A DNA stretch of 64,000 nucleotides from Enterovirga aerilata. GTDB taxonomy: Bacteria > Pseudomonadota > Alphaproteobacteria > Rhizobiales > Beijerinckiaceae. The stretch's first letter is position 1. Every line of letters starts with the position of its first letter. This document shows positions 41,945 through 51,030 of the stretch, piece by piece. The stretch covers positions 310,001-374,000 of the forward strand of contig NZ_JABEPP010000001.1 in assembly GCF_013044135.1 (NCBI RefSeq), written 5' to 3'. The translations under genes and the position numbers were made by a program. Under the pieces are notes generated by a model, which saw only the letters and a program-made list of their open reading frames with translations, did no database searches and was not told the DNA's origin.

Positions 41945-42799
41945 GGCCGGCATCGTGGCGACGACCGCGCCGGACGCGATAAGCGCGCAGGCCAGCGCCA
42001 GCGACCAGGTCGGCTCGGCGAAGCCGGCCAGGATCAGGATGCCCGTGGACACGACCGGGATCGCATAGGAGCCGATCCCGAGAAGCCGGATGTCGCCGCG
42101 CTTCATGCCGATGTCCCACAGGTAGAAGGCGGCGCCGACCGGCCCGAGGCCGTTCGCGATCACGGCCGCCCATTGCAGGCCGGCTTGCGGCCACACCGTC
42201 CGCTCGAACAGGAGATGGCATAGGAACCCGAGCGCGGCGGTCGCGAGGCAGAAGCCCGTGACCGCGTCCGTCGGCACGGCCGCCACGCGCCGCGACAGGA
42301 CCGAGTAGCCGGCCCACACGAAGGCGCAAGCGAAGGCGCAGAGATAGCCCGCCCAGTATTCCGGCCTGATCTCGAGCGCGCCGCGGCCCGCGACCAGGAC
42401 GACCACGCCCGCGAAGCCGAGAAGTGCGCCCGCGACATGCTGCGCCCGCAGCCGCTCCCCGGGGAGAAAGGAGGAGAAGAGGACGATCAGGAGCGGCCAG
42501 AGGTAGTTGATGAGGCCCGATTCGGCCGGCGGCGCGAGCTTCAGGGCCGCGAAATAGAGTGCATGGTAGCCGAAGAGCCCGGCTACCCCGAGGGCCCACA
42601 CGGCCGGCTTCTGCACGAGGGAGGCCGCCGCGCCCGGGCGGAACGGCCACGAGAGCACGCCGAGCCCGCCCCCGATCGCAAAGGTCATCGCGAGGAGCTG
42701 GAACGGCGGGACGGGCCCGGTCGCGGCGGTGAAGAGCGCGAGCAGCGCCCAGAGCGCCGCCGCGCCGAAGCCGGTGAGCGTTGCGGCGCGGGACGACAT
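41927..42799 (-). CDS. EamA/DMT transporter (YddG-like exporter)
   Basis: A 290-residue ten-helix DMT permease. It begins with ATLTGFGAAALWALLALFTAATGPVPPFQLLAMTF. It contains GYHALYFAALKLAPPAESGLINYLWPLLIVLFSSFLPGERLRAQHVAGALLGFAGVVVLVAG and ANGLGPVGAAFYLWDIGMKRGDIRLLGIGSYAIPVVSTGILILAGFA. The LINYLWPLL and YLWDIGMKRGD blocks match the YddG group, which exports aromatic amino acids in enterics; the substrate here is inferred. Its 3' end overlaps the convergent GNAT gene by 18 bases. Confidence 0.88.
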   Translation of the reverse strand: MSSRAATLTGFGAAALWALLALFTAATGPVPPFQLLAMTFAIGGGLGVLSWPFRPGAAASLVQKPAVWALGVAGLFGYHALYFAALKLAPPAESGLINYLWPLLIVLFSSFLPGERLRAQHVAGALLGFAGVVVLVAGRGALEIRPEYWAGYLCAFACAFVWAGYSVLSRRVAAVPTDAVTGFCLATAALGFLCHLLFERTVWPQAGLQWAAVIANGLGPVGAAFYLWDIGMKRGDIRLLGIGSYAIPVVSTGILILAGFAEPTWSLALACALIASGAVVATMPASWRRR

Positions 42800-42850
42800 G
42801 CCCGCGCCGTAGCGAGCCTTCCGCTACCCGGTCAAGCTGGCCGGGACGGC

Positions 42851-43576
42851 TCAGACCATGTATTGGCCGCCGTTGATGGAGAGCGTCGAGCCGGTGATGA
42901 AGCCGGCATCCTCGCTCGCCAGGAACACGACCGCGCGGGCGATCTCCTCGGGCTCGCCGAGCCGGCCGACCGGGATGCCAGGCAGGATGTTCTTCTCCAC
43001 GACCGCCGGGTCGATCGCCTTCACCATCTCGGTCGCGATGTAGCCCGGGCAGATGGCGTTCACGGTGATGCCGGCCCGCGCGCCTTCCTGGGCCAGCGCC
43101 TTCACGAAGCCGATGTCGCCGGCCTTCGCGGCCGAGTAGTTCGCCTGGCCCATCTGCCCCTTCTGGCCGTTGATGGAAGAGATGCAGATCACGCGGCCCC
43201 ACTTGCGTGTCCGCATGCCCTCCCAGACCGGGCGGGTCATGTTGAAGAGCGAGTTCAGGTTCGTGTTGATGACGGCGTACCACTGATCCTTGGTCATGCG
43301 GTGGAACATGCCGTCGCGCGTGATGCCCGCATTGTTGACCAGGACGTCGACCGGCCCGACCTCCGCCTCGACCTTGGCGATGCCGGCCGCGCAGGCGTCG
43401 AAATCCGACACGTCCCATTTGTAGGTCTTGATCCCGGTGGCCGAGGTGAAGGCGGAGGCCGCCTCGTCGTTGCCGGCATAGTTCGCGGCCACCGTGTAGC
43501 CGGCGGCCTTGAGCGCCTTCGAGATCGCCTCGCCGATGCCGCGCGTCCCGCCCGTCACCAATGCCACACGTGCCAT
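42851..43576 (-). CDS. phaB: acetoacetyl-CoA reductase
   Basis: A 241-residue SDR, exactly family length. [15 protein letters not shown] binds NADPH, followed by [14 protein letters not shown]. The catalytic Ser-Tyr-Lys is in [23 protein letters not shown] (Ser134, Tyr147, Lys151). It reduces acetoacetyl-CoA to (R)-3-hydroxybutyryl-CoA, the second step of polyhydroxybutyrate synthesis. It follows phaA after 156 bases that hold a perfect palindrome. The ATG at 43576 follows GGGAG; a GTG nine bases earlier is possible. phaC is not in the window. Confidence 0.95.
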   Translation of the reverse strand: MARVALVTGGTRGIGEAISKALKAAGYTVAANYAGNDEAASAFTSATGIKTYKWDVSDFDACAAGIAKVEAEVGPVDVLVNNAGITRDGMFHRMTKDQWYAVINTNLNSLFNMTRPVWEGMRTRKWGRVICISSINGQKGQMGQANYSAAKAGDIGFVKALAQEGARAGITVNAICPGYIATEMVKAIDPAVVEKNILPGIPVGRLGEPEEIARAVVFLASEDAGFITGSTLSINGGQYMV

Positions 43577-43625
43577 GCGTTTCACTCCCTCTTGCTGCCG
43601 CCCCGGCTCTTCGGCCCGAAAGCGG

Positions 43626-43650
43626 AACGGCCCGGCGTTGCCGGGCCGTT
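43626..43650. terminator. perfect hairpin between phaA and phaB
   Basis: AACGGCCCGG (43626-43635), a CGTTG loop and CCGGGCCGTT (43641-43650) form a perfect 10-bp stem. It lies in the gap between phaA and phaB on their strand and has no following T run. It may attenuate read-through, stabilise the phaA transcript or be a neutral repeat. Confidence 0.45.
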
Positions 43651-43732
43651 CACCAATGTTAACGCGGCAGAGCCGGGCGTCGATCCTCTATGTGGGTTCG
43701 ACTTTCGGCCGCTTCATCCCGCCCGAGGGAGG

Positions 43733-44911
43733 TCAGCGCTCCACGCACATCGCAACGCCCATGCCGCCGCCGATGCAGAGGGTGGCGAGGCCGCGCTTGG
43801 CGTCGCGCTTGCCCATCTCATGCAGCAGCGTGACGAAGACGCGGGCGCCGGAAGCGCCGATCGGATGGCCGATGGCGATGGCTCCGCCATTGACGTTCAC
43901 GATGTCAGGGTTCCAGCCCATGTCCTTGTTGACGGCGCAGGCCTGGGCCGCGAAGGCCTCGTTGGCCTCCACGAGGTCGAGATCCTGAACCTTCCAGCCC
44001 GCCTTTTCGAGCGCGCGCCGCGATGACGGGATCGGGCCCGTGCCCATGATGGCCGGATCGACGCCGGCGGTCGCCCAGGACACGATGCGGGCGAGGGGAG
44101 TGAGGCCGCGCTTCTCGGCTTCGGACGCGGCCATCAGCACGACGGCGGCCGCGCCGTCATTGATGCCCGATGCGTTCCCGGCCGTGACCGTGCCGTCCTT
44201 CGAGAAGGCGGGGCGGAGCTTGGCGACGGAATCGAGGGTCGTGCCGGCCCGGATATACTCGTCGTCCGCGACGACGACGTCGCCCTTGCGGCCCTTGACG
44301 GTGACCGGGACGATCTCGTCCTTGAACCTGCCGGCTTTCTGGGCGGCCTCCGCCTTGTTCTGCGACGCGACCGCGAAGCGGTCCTGCTCCTCGCGCGAGA
44401 GCTGCCACTTCTGCGCGACGTTCTCGGCCGTGTTGCCCATGTGGTAGCCGTGGAAGGCGTCCAGGAGGCCGTCCTTGAGCATCGTGTCGAGGAGCTTCAG
44501 GTCGCCCATCTTGGTGCCGCCGCGCATATGGGCGGCGTGCGGCGCCATCGACATCGATTCCTGGCCGCCGGCCACGATGATGTCGGCGTCGCCGTTCGCG
44601 ATCTGCTGCATGCCGATGGCGATCGTGCGCAGGCCTGAGCCGCAGAGCTGGTTCAGGCCCCAGGCCGTCTTCTCGGCCGGGACGCCCGCGGCCATCGCGG
44701 CCTGGCGGGCCGGGTTCTGGCCCTGGCCGGCGGTCAGGATCTGGCCCAGGATGACCTCGTCGACCTCGCCGGGCTCGACCTTCGCGCGCTTGAGCGCCGC
44801 CTTGATCGCAACCGCGCCGAGCTCGTGCGCCGGCATCGTGCCGAAGACGCCGTTGAAGGACCCGACCGGGGTGCGCGCGGCTCCCACGATCACGATGTCG
44901 GCTTGGGCCAT
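43733..44911 (-). CDS. phaA: acetyl-CoA C-acetyltransferase (beta-ketothiolase)
   Basis: A 392-residue biosynthetic thiolase. The acyl-accepting Cys90 is in [17 protein letters not shown]; the other active-site groups are His in [16 protein letters not shown] and Cys in [15 protein letters not shown] at the C-terminus. It joins two acetyl-CoA to acetoacetyl-CoA, the first step of polyhydroxybutyrate formation, feeding the adjacent reductase. The length and motifs are typical. The start is ATG. Confidence 0.95.
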   Translation of the reverse strand: MAQADIVIVGAARTPVGSFNGVFGTMPAHELGAVAIKAALKRAKVEPGEVDEVILGQILTAGQGQNPARQAAMAAGVPAEKTAWGLNQLCGSGLRTIAIGMQQIANGDADIIVAGGQESMSMAPHAAHMRGGTKMGDLKLLDTMLKDGLLDAFHGYHMGNTAENVAQKWQLSREEQDRFAVASQNKAEAAQKAGRFKDEIVPVTVKGRKGDVVVADDEYIRAGTTLDSVAKLRPAFSKDGTVTAGNASGINDGAAAVVLMAASEAEKRGLTPLARIVSWATAGVDPAIMGTGPIPSSRRALEKAGWKVQDLDLVEANEAFAAQACAVNKDMGWNPDIVNVNGGAIAIGHPIGASGARVFVTLLHEMGKRDAKRGLATLCIGGGMGVAMCVER

Positions 44912-45009
44912 CCCTGTTCTCCGGTTCGGCAGATTGCTGAAATTGGATGCGATAGGGCGATCAACTCCCCGTCCGCCATCAAGTCAAGCCGGCCGGATGG
45001 TCCCTTCTC

Positions 45010-46095
45010 TCACCGCCCGGTGCGGATGCGGGTCCAGAGCCGCGTCACGGTGCGCTGCGTCCGCTCGTCATAGGCCGTGTTGGTGAAAAGCCGCCCGAAG
45101 GTCTCCGCATCCGGATAGATGCCGGGATCGGACGCGATCTCGGGCCTGACCAGCTCCTTCGCGGGCAGGTTGCCGCTGGCATAGTTCACGAAATTCGAAT
45201 TGGCGGCCGCAACCTCCGGCCGGAGCATGTAGTCGATGAAGGCATGCGCCTCGGCGACGTGCGGAGCGTCGGCCGGGATCGCCATGGAATCGAACCACAT
45301 CAGCGCGCCCTCGCGTGGGATGACATAGGCGATGTCGACGCCGTTCTTCGCCTCCTGCGCCCGCTTCCTCGCCTGGAGGATGTCGCCCGAATAGCCGACC
45401 GCCATGCAGATGTCGCCGTTGGCGAGCGCATTGATATATTCGGAGGAGTGGAACTTGCGGATGTTGCCGCGGATCTTCATGACCGCGTCCGCGGCCTTCT
45501 GCAGGTCCTCCTGCTTCTTGGAATTCGGCTCGAGGCCGAGCGCCGCGAGGACGCCGGGGAAGACGTCCTCGGGTGCGTCGAGGACGTAGATCCCGCAATC
45601 CTTGAGCTTTCCCGAGAGCTCCGGGTCGAGCAGCAGCTTCCAGCTGTCGAGCGGCACGTCGCCGAGCCGCTCTTTCACCTTGGCCCGGTTCAGCCCGATT
45701 CCGGTTGTGCCCCACATGTAGTTCACGGCGAATTTGTTGCCCGGATCGTAGACCGCAAGCCGCGACTGGATCTCAGGCCAGGCGTTCTTCAGGTTCGGGA
45801 GCTTGGCCGGATCGAGCTTCTGGAAGACGCTCGCCCGGATCAGGCGCTGAAGAAACGGTCCCGACGGGACGACGACGTCGTAGCCGGACTTGCCCGCGAG
45901 CAGCTTCGTCTCGACGATCTCGTTGTTGTCGTATGTGTCGTACACGACCTTGATCCCGGTCTCGGCCGTGAAGCGCTCGAGCACCTTGGGATCGACGTAG
46001 TCGCTCCAGTTATAGACGTGGACCACGCGGTCCTGGGCGAGGGCGGCGGTCGCCGCGAGGGCGCAGAGGAGAGCGGCTGCAAGGCGTCTGATCAT
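45010..46095 (-). CDS. polyamine (putrescine-type) ABC transporter substrate-binding protein, PotF-like
   Basis: A 361-residue periplasmic binding protein with a signal peptide (MIRRLAAALLCALAATAALA). The mature opening VVHVYNWSDYVDPKVLERFTAETGIKVVYDTYDNNEIVETKLLAGKSGYDVVVPS is that of PotF/PotD. Further blocks are YMWGTTGIGLNRAKV, SEYINALANGDICMAVGYSGDILQARKRA and YVIPREGALMWFDSMAIPADAPHVAEAHAFIDYMLRPEV. It binds putrescine or a related polyamine. No PotG/H/I genes are near, so it is an orphan receptor here. Its presence fits the polyamine theme of hss and ODC. Confidence 0.93.
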   Translation of the reverse strand: MIRRLAAALLCALAATAALAQDRVVHVYNWSDYVDPKVLERFTAETGIKVVYDTYDNNEIVETKLLAGKSGYDVVVPSGPFLQRLIRASVFQKLDPAKLPNLKNAWPEIQSRLAVYDPGNKFAVNYMWGTTGIGLNRAKVKERLGDVPLDSWKLLLDPELSGKLKDCGIYVLDAPEDVFPGVLAALGLEPNSKKQEDLQKAADAVMKIRGNIRKFHSSEYINALANGDICMAVGYSGDILQARKRAQEAKNGVDIAYVIPREGALMWFDSMAIPADAPHVAEAHAFIDYMLRPEVAAANSNFVNYASGNLPAKELVRPEIASDPGIYPDAETFGRLFTNTAYDERTQRTVTRLWTRIRTGR

Positions 46096-46269
46096 GATGG
46101 CGGGAACGTAGGAGAGGGGGGACGGCGAGACAACCGGTCCTTCGGCCGACGGATGCGTCCTGCCGAAGCAGATTCCGTCTGGCGTGCCATGGCCTCACCA
46201 TGATTACACGTACGATCCAGCGACGGCGGTACCTGTCCGGAGTGCCTGGCCGCGGGAGTAGAGTGCGCC

Positions 46270-47520
46270 ATGATCACGCGTCGCAGCTTGGTCCAGGCCG
46301 CCGGCGTTGCGGCGGCCGCGATCGCGACCGGCGCGCGCGCCCGATCCGGCGAGGTCGCGATCGGCATCCTGTTCCCGACCTCCGGGCCGAACGCGCAGGT
46401 CGGCATCGATGCCCGCCACGCGATCGATACCGCGCTCGATATCGTCAACAACCCGCATCCCGACCTCGACCTGCCCCTTGCCGCCGGGGTGGGGCTCCCC
46501 GGCCTCGGTGGGGCGAAGCTCCGGGTGGTCGCCGCCGATCACCAGTCGAGCCCGCAGACCGGCCGCTCGGAAGCCGAGCGGCTGATCGCTCAGGAGAAGG
46601 TCTGCGCGCTGCTCGGCTCCTACCAGAGCGCGGTCGCGGCCAGCATCGCCCAGGTCTCCGAGCAGCTCGAGGTCCCCTATGTGTCGGCCGAGAATTCCTC
46701 GCCCAGCCTGACCCGGCGCGGGCTGCGCTACATCTTCCGCCCCGGCGCGCATGACGACATGTTCTCGGCGACCATGTTCGACTGCCTGGACGAATTGCGG
46801 CGCAGGGGAAGCCGCGTGGAGACCGTGGCGCTCTTCGCCGAGGATACCCTGTTCGGCACAGATTCCGCCAATACCCAGCGCAGGCTCGCCGGCGAGCGCG
46901 GCTACAAGGTCGTGGCCGACATCAAGTACAGGGCGAACGCCCCCACCCTTGCCGAGGAGGTCCGGCAGCTCAAGGAGGCAGATGCGGACGTGCTCATGCC
47001 GTCCAGTTACACGAGGGACGGCATCCTGCTGGTCAGGGGCATGGCCGAGCTCGGGTACCGGCCGCGTGCGATCCTGGCCCAGAATTCCGGCTTCTCCGAT
47101 CGGGCCCTCTACGACGCCGTCGGGCGCGACGTCGTCGGCTGCATCACGCGGGCCTCCTTCCCGCCGGAGCTCGCGGCGCGGCGGCCCCTGGTCGGCAGGG
47201 TCAACGCCCTGTTCCGCGCCCGCTCGGGCAAGGACCTGAACGACCTCTCGGCGCGCCAGTTCACGGGCGCGCTGGTGCTCGCGGAGGCGATCGACCGGGC
47301 GCAAGGAACGGACGGCCCCGGGATCCGCGACGCGCTCGCGGCGACCGACATACCGGGGGAGCGCACGATCATGCCGTGGAAGCGCGTCACCTTCGACGAG
47401 ACCGGCCAGAACCGCGACGCGGATCCCGTCCTGCTGCAATGGACGGGCGAGCGCTTCGTGACGGTGTACCCGTCCACGGTTGCGGTCGCCGAACTGCGCT
47501 TCCCGATGGGCCGGGCCTGA
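46270..47520 (+). CDS. LivJ-type periplasmic substrate-binding protein (third copy)
   Basis: A 416-residue type I binding protein. A twin-arginine signal is present (MITRRSLVQAAGVAAAAIATGARA), and the mature part begins EVAIGILFPTSGPNAQVGIDARHAIDTALDIVNNPHPDLDLPLAAG. Further blocks are VVAADHQSSPQTGRSEAERLI and LLGSYQSAVAASIAQVSEQLEVPYVSAENSSPSLTRRGLRYIFRPGA. It differs clearly from the pair in the liv operon. Tat export suggests folding, perhaps with a ligand, before transport. No transporter genes are adjacent. Its 3' end is overlapped by the opposite-strand transpeptidase ORF. Confidence 0.88.
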   Translation: MITRRSLVQAAGVAAAAIATGARARSGEVAIGILFPTSGPNAQVGIDARHAIDTALDIVNNPHPDLDLPLAAGVGLPGLGGAKLRVVAADHQSSPQTGRSEAERLIAQEKVCALLGSYQSAVAASIAQVSEQLEVPYVSAENSSPSLTRRGLRYIFRPGAHDDMFSATMFDCLDELRRRGSRVETVALFAEDTLFGTDSANTQRRLAGERGYKVVADIKYRANAPTLAEEVRQLKEADADVLMPSSYTRDGILLVRGMAELGYRPRAILAQNSGFSDRALYDAVGRDVVGCITRASFPPELAARRPLVGRVNALFRARSGKDLNDLSARQFTGALVLAEAIDRAQGTDGPGIRDALAATDIPGERTIMPWKRVTFDETGQNRDADPVLLQWTGERFVTVYPSTVAVAELRFPMGRA

Positions 47521-48055
47521 TCGAGGCCACGACCTCGATGATCGTGTCCGGCCCGATCCGCTCGACCAGACGGCGGATCCGGCTCCGCTCGACGGCCACG
47601 CAGCCCTCGGTCGGGGAGAAGCCCGGCCCGGCCGAGTGGAGGAAGATGGCGCTGCCGCGGCCGCGCACGATGGGGCCTCGATTGTAGGAGAGATCGAGCA
47701 CGAGATCGTAGAGCGCGTCATCGCGCCACATGCGCTCGTGCCCCGAATGGGACGGCAGCGCGATCGGGCGGTTGTAGAGCCGGTCCTTCGGATCGTCGCT
47801 CCAGCCGAGATCCGGCCGGATGATGCCGAGCGGGAGCGGCGTCGCCGGCCGCCGCATCCGGTCGGGCCTGTACAGGGCGGCGAGCACCCGGAAGCGGCCG
47901 ACCGGGGTGCGCCCGTCGCCCTCCCGCTTCGGGCGCCCTGGCCCGCTCCGGCCGAGCGCGCAGACGAGGTCGATCCCCGGGCCGAGGAGGCGGCCCCTGG
48001 TCCGGTCGAGCGGCGAGCGAAACACGCGGATAAGTCGGGCGGTGCGGCGCTTCAT
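47387..48055 (-). CDS. YkuD-type L,D-transpeptidase
   Basis: A 222-residue ORF with the YkuD catalytic motif SAIFLHSAGPGFSPTEGCVAVERSRIRRLVERIG (His140, Cys152). Upstream are KREGDGRTPVGRFRVLAAL and SHSGHERMWRDDALYDLVLDLSYNRGPIVRGRG. Such enzymes cross-link peptidoglycan 3-3 or attach lipoproteins. There is no signal peptide at the N-terminus, so export is unexplained. Family homologues usually end near residue 180; the last 44 residues (Pro/Arg-rich) overlap the convergent binding-protein gene by 134 bases and may be spurious, for example after loss of a stop. Confidence 0.82.
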   Translation of the reverse strand: MKRRTARLIRVFRSPLDRTRGRLLGPGIDLVCALGRSGPGRPKREGDGRTPVGRFRVLAALYRPDRMRRPATPLPLGIIRPDLGWSDDPKDRLYNRPIALPSHSGHERMWRDDALYDLVLDLSYNRGPIVRGRGSAIFLHSAGPGFSPTEGCVAVERSRIRRLVERIGPDTIIEVVASIRPGPSGSAVRRPQPWTGTPSRSARPSIAAGRDPRRGSGRSRRR

Positions 48056-48149
48056 CGGAGGAGGGGTCTTCTACCGGACCCGCCTGTCAAGCTAAAGGGG
48101 CGGGATGTCGAGCTCCGCCGAGCCTATGGCATCAGGAAGGCGCATCTGA

Positions 48150-48836
48150 ATGGCGCGCATCAGTCGGCTACTCGTCGTCGAGGACGACGGCGATCTCCGC
48201 GAGACGCTGGTCGAGCAGATCGGCCTCTGTTCCGAGTTCGAGGTCGGCTCTGTCGAGACCGCGGGCGAGGCGCGCGAGCTCCTCAAGACGGAGCGCATCG
48301 ACGTCGTCATCATGGATGTCGGGCTTCCCGACATGGACGGGCGCGACGCCGTGAAGCTGATCCGCCAGGACGGCTATCGCGGGCCCATCATCATGCTGAC
48401 GGCGCAGACGAGCGACGCGGACGTCGTGACGGGCCTGGATGCGGGCGCGAACGACTACGTGGCCAAGCCCTTCAAGTTCGCCGTGCTGCTCGCGCGCATC
48501 CGGGCGCAGCTCAGGAGCCACGAGGCGAGCGAGGACGCAGTCTTCAAGATCGGCCCCTACACGTTCCGGCCCGGGGTCAAGCTGCTGGTCAGCGACAAGG
48601 GCTCCAAGCTCAAGCTGACCGAGAAGGAGACCGCGATCCTGCGCTTCCTGTACCGGGCGGGCCAGAAGGTCGTCTCGCGCGACATCCTGCTCCAGGAGGT
48701 CTGGGGCTACAACGCAGCGGTTACGACCCACACGCTGGAGACGCATGTCTACCGGCTGCGGCAGAAGATCGAGCCGAACCCCTCCTCCGCCCGCATCCTG
48801 GTCACCGAGCCGGGCGGCTACAAGCTCCTGCCCTAG
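48150..48836 (+). CDS. OmpR-family response regulator
   Basis: A 228-residue two-component regulator. The receiver has acidic pocket Glu11-Asp12-Asp13, phospho-acceptor Asp56 (VVIMDVGLPDMDGRDAVKL) and TAQTSD...AKPFKFAVLLARI. A winged-helix DNA-binding domain follows (LKLTEKETAILRFLYRAGQKVVSRDILLQEVWGYNAAVTTHTLETHVYRLRQKIE). No histidine kinase is adjacent, so it is an orphan regulator. Its neighbour 11 bases downstream is a cyclic-nucleotide-binding protein, likely in one operon. The start is ATG. Confidence 0.92.
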   Translation: MARISRLLVVEDDGDLRETLVEQIGLCSEFEVGSVETAGEARELLKTERIDVVIMDVGLPDMDGRDAVKLIRQDGYRGPIIMLTAQTSDADVVTGLDAGANDYVAKPFKFAVLLARIRAQLRSHEASEDAVFKIGPYTFRPGVKLLVSDKGSKLKLTEKETAILRFLYRAGQKVVSRDILLQEVWGYNAAVTTHTLETHVYRLRQKIEPNPSSARILVTEPGGYKLLP

Positions 48837-48847
48837 CGAGCCGGGGC

Positions 48848-49303
48848 GTGGCGCAGGAGAGCATCATCGCGCTGCTTCGCCGGACCCCGGTGGTCGGGCT
48901 GTTCGAGGACGATGCCCTGCGCATCATCGCGAACGTCGCCGACGCGCGCCGGCTGCGGCCGGGCGAGGTGCTGTTCCGGCAGGGGGACCGTTCCGACGGA
49001 GGCTATGTCGTGACCTCCGGCCGGATCGCCGTCGGGCGCGAGGGGGACGAGGAGGAGGCCGTGCTCCTCGGGCCGGGCTCGCTCATCGGGGAGGTGGCGC
49101 TCTTTCTCCGGATGCAGCGCCCCGCCACCGCGACCGCCCGCGAGCCCTCGTCGGTCCTGCGCATCTCGCCCACCCTGATGCGCCGCGTCCTGCAGGAATA
49201 TCCCGCCGCGGCCGACGGCATGGCCGAGGTCCTGTCGCGCGACCTGGAAGGCGTCGCGGCCGAGCTCGACCGGGTCGAGCGGCTCTTCGCGGAGCCGGCG
49301 TAG
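48848..49303 (+). CDS. cyclic nucleotide-binding domain protein
   Basis: A 151-residue protein consisting of one CNB/Crp-like sensor domain and no DNA-binding domain: IALLRRTPVVGLFEDDALRIIANVADARRLRPGEVLFRQGDRSDGGYVVTSGRIAVGREG and LLGPGSLIGEVALFLRMQRPATATAREPSSVLRISPTLMRRVL. The phosphate-binding cassette GEVALF...RPATATA is present (usual pattern GE-A-L-x(n)-R-A-A/T), so binding of cAMP or cGMP is plausible. The start is GTG at 48848. The gene lies 11 bases after the response regulator. Confidence 0.88.
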   Translation: MAQESIIALLRRTPVVGLFEDDALRIIANVADARRLRPGEVLFRQGDRSDGGYVVTSGRIAVGREGDEEEAVLLGPGSLIGEVALFLRMQRPATATAREPSSVLRISPTLMRRVLQEYPAAADGMAEVLSRDLEGVAAELDRVERLFAEPA

Positions 49304-49306
49304 CGC

Positions 49307-50116
49307 TCAGAATTCCAGCGTCGCCGTGACCGGGACGTGGTCGGAGGGCCGCATCCAGCCGCGCGCGTCGCCATGGATGTCGACCGACCGCAGCGTCGAG
49401 CCGAGGTCGTCCGAGATCCAGACGTGGTCGAGCCGCCGGCCCTTGTTGGCGGCGGCCCAGTCCGGCGAGCGGTAGCTCCACCAGGTGTAGATCTTGGTCG
49501 GCTCGGGCGTGAGGTGGCGGGCGCAGTCGATGAAGGCGCCTTCCTGGCGGAGGGTTTCCAGCGCCTCCGTCTCGACCGGCGTGTGGCTCACCACGTCCAG
49601 GAGCTGCTTGTGCGACCAGACGTCGTGCTCGAGCGGCGCGACGTTCAGGTCGCCGACCACGATGGTCGGCCGCTTCCCGCGCCGGCCCGCCCAGTCCCGC
49701 ATCTCGGCCAGGAACTGCAGCTTGTGCTTGAATTTCGGGTTCAGCTCCGGGTCCGGCACGTCGCCACCGGCCGGCACGTAGAAGTTGTGGATCTCGAATC
49801 CGGCCGCCTCGCCCGCCTCCGGCCCGAGGGTCACGGCGATGTGGCGCGCGTCCTGCCGCTCGCACCAGTTCTGCGGCTCGACCTTCGCGAAGGGGAAGCG
49901 CGACAGGATCGCGACGCCGTTATAGCCCTTCTGCCCGACCTGGACGACGTGCGGGTAGCCGAAGCCCTGGAGCGCCTTCAGGGGGAAGCAGTTGTCCGGG
50001 CACTTCGTCTCCTGCAGGCACAGGACGTCCGGCGCGATCTCGCCGAGCGCCCGCTCGACCTGATCGATGCGCAGCCGGACGGAGTTGATGTTCCAGGTGG
50101 AGACGGAGAGCTTCAC
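49307..50116 (-). CDS. xth: exodeoxyribonuclease III (AP endonuclease)
   Basis: A 269-residue EEP-fold nuclease: STWNINSVRLRIDQVERALGEIAPDVLCLQETKC (Glu metal ligand), GDLNVAPLEHDVWSHKQLL, RRLDHVWISDDL and the terminal SDHVPVTATLEF (Asp-His catalytic pair). It cleaves DNA at abasic sites and trims 3' ends in base-excision repair. The start is GTG. It is convergent with the CNB gene, three bases apart. Confidence 0.95.
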   Translation of the reverse strand: MKLSVSTWNINSVRLRIDQVERALGEIAPDVLCLQETKCPDNCFPLKALQGFGYPHVVQVGQKGYNGVAILSRFPFAKVEPQNWCERQDARHIAVTLGPEAGEAAGFEIHNFYVPAGGDVPDPELNPKFKHKLQFLAEMRDWAGRRGKRPTIVVGDLNVAPLEHDVWSHKQLLDVVSHTPVETEALETLRQEGAFIDCARHLTPEPTKIYTWWSYRSPDWAAANKGRRLDHVWISDDLGSTLRSVDIHGDARGWMRPSDHVPVTATLEF

Positions 50117-50206
50117 GGGAGGCTAGGGGCAGGAGGATGCCTGCCCCTAGTGGAGGATCGTGGCCTGGGGAAGGGAGCGAAACGCCCCATCCCGCCCGCC
50201 GGCCCG

Positions 50207-50974
50207 CTACTCCACAGGCCGCATGTAGTTGAGCATGAAGATGCGCGGATCGATCGTGCGGTTCTTCTCGATGTCGGAGAGGGAGACGGTCGTCGTGTAG
50301 CCCTGCGGGTCGATCACGCGCCAGCGCTTCAGGGTCGTGATCTCGGGGTCGAAATAGAGGGTGATCTTCGAGGTCCCGCCGAGCGTGGACGAATCCTCGA
50401 TCGAGATGCGCACGCCCTCCTGGTCGGTCGCCACGGCGGTCACGCGCGCGTCCCGGGACAGGTCGATCTTGGAGGAGAGCAGGAACTTCAGCGGCGTCTG
50501 CGAGATCGGGTAGGGGTCCGAGGTGTTGAGCTTGCGGTCGCGGACAAGCACCGTCGAGCCGTCGGACACGACCTCCAGGGTCGAGGGCTTCTCGTATTCG
50601 AAGCGCAGCTTGCCCGGCCTCTGCAGGTAGAGAATGCCCGTGAGCCGGCGGCCGTCGCCGCCGACCTGGGTGAAATCGGCCACCATGGAGGTGACCGAGT
50701 TCAGCGCCGCATTGGCCTTCTCGACGATCTGCCGGTCGGTCAGCTTGTCGCTCGCAGCGGCCGGGACGACCGGAGCGCCGGCCGCCCGCGCCTTCGCGAT
50801 GGGCACGATGGAGCCCGTCGCCGCCACGTCCAGGTCGCGTCCGAGCGAGGCCGGCCGCGGCGGCGGCAGCACGCCCGCCACCCTCGACCGGCCGGCGGCC
50901 TCGGCCGATGGGCCGAGCGCGAGCAGCGCCGCGAGCGCCAGCGCCGGTGCGCGGGTGAAGTATGCCGCCGTCAT
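50207..50974 (-). CDS. LolA-like outer-membrane lipoprotein carrier protein
   Basis: A 255-residue protein with a signal peptide (residues 1-26) followed by a Pro/Ala-rich spacer of about 50 residues (GVLPPPRPASLGRDLDVAATGSIVPIAKARAAGAPVVPAAA) that typical LolA proteins lack. The LolA domain is IVEKANAALNSVTSMVADFTQVGGDGRRLTGILYLQRPGKLRFEYEKPSTLEVVSDGSTVLVRDRKLNTSDPYPISQTPLKFLLSSKIDLSRDARVTAVATDQEGVRISIEDSS. It would ferry lipoproteins across the periplasm. It lies next to ftsK on the same strand, a common arrangement in alphaproteobacteria. Confidence 0.9.
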   Translation of the reverse strand: MTAAYFTRAPALALAALLALGPSAEAAGRSRVAGVLPPPRPASLGRDLDVAATGSIVPIAKARAAGAPVVPAAASDKLTDRQIVEKANAALNSVTSMVADFTQVGGDGRRLTGILYLQRPGKLRFEYEKPSTLEVVSDGSTVLVRDRKLNTSDPYPISQTPLKFLLSSKIDLSRDARVTAVATDQEGVRISIEDSSTLGGTSKITLYFDPEITTLKRWRVIDPQGYTTTVSLSDIEKNRTIDPRIFMLNYMRPVE

Positions 50975-51030
50975 GTACTCAACTCCACGCTTGGGCCGGG
51001 CGCGTCCGGCCGGCAGCCCGCCGGCCCGGC

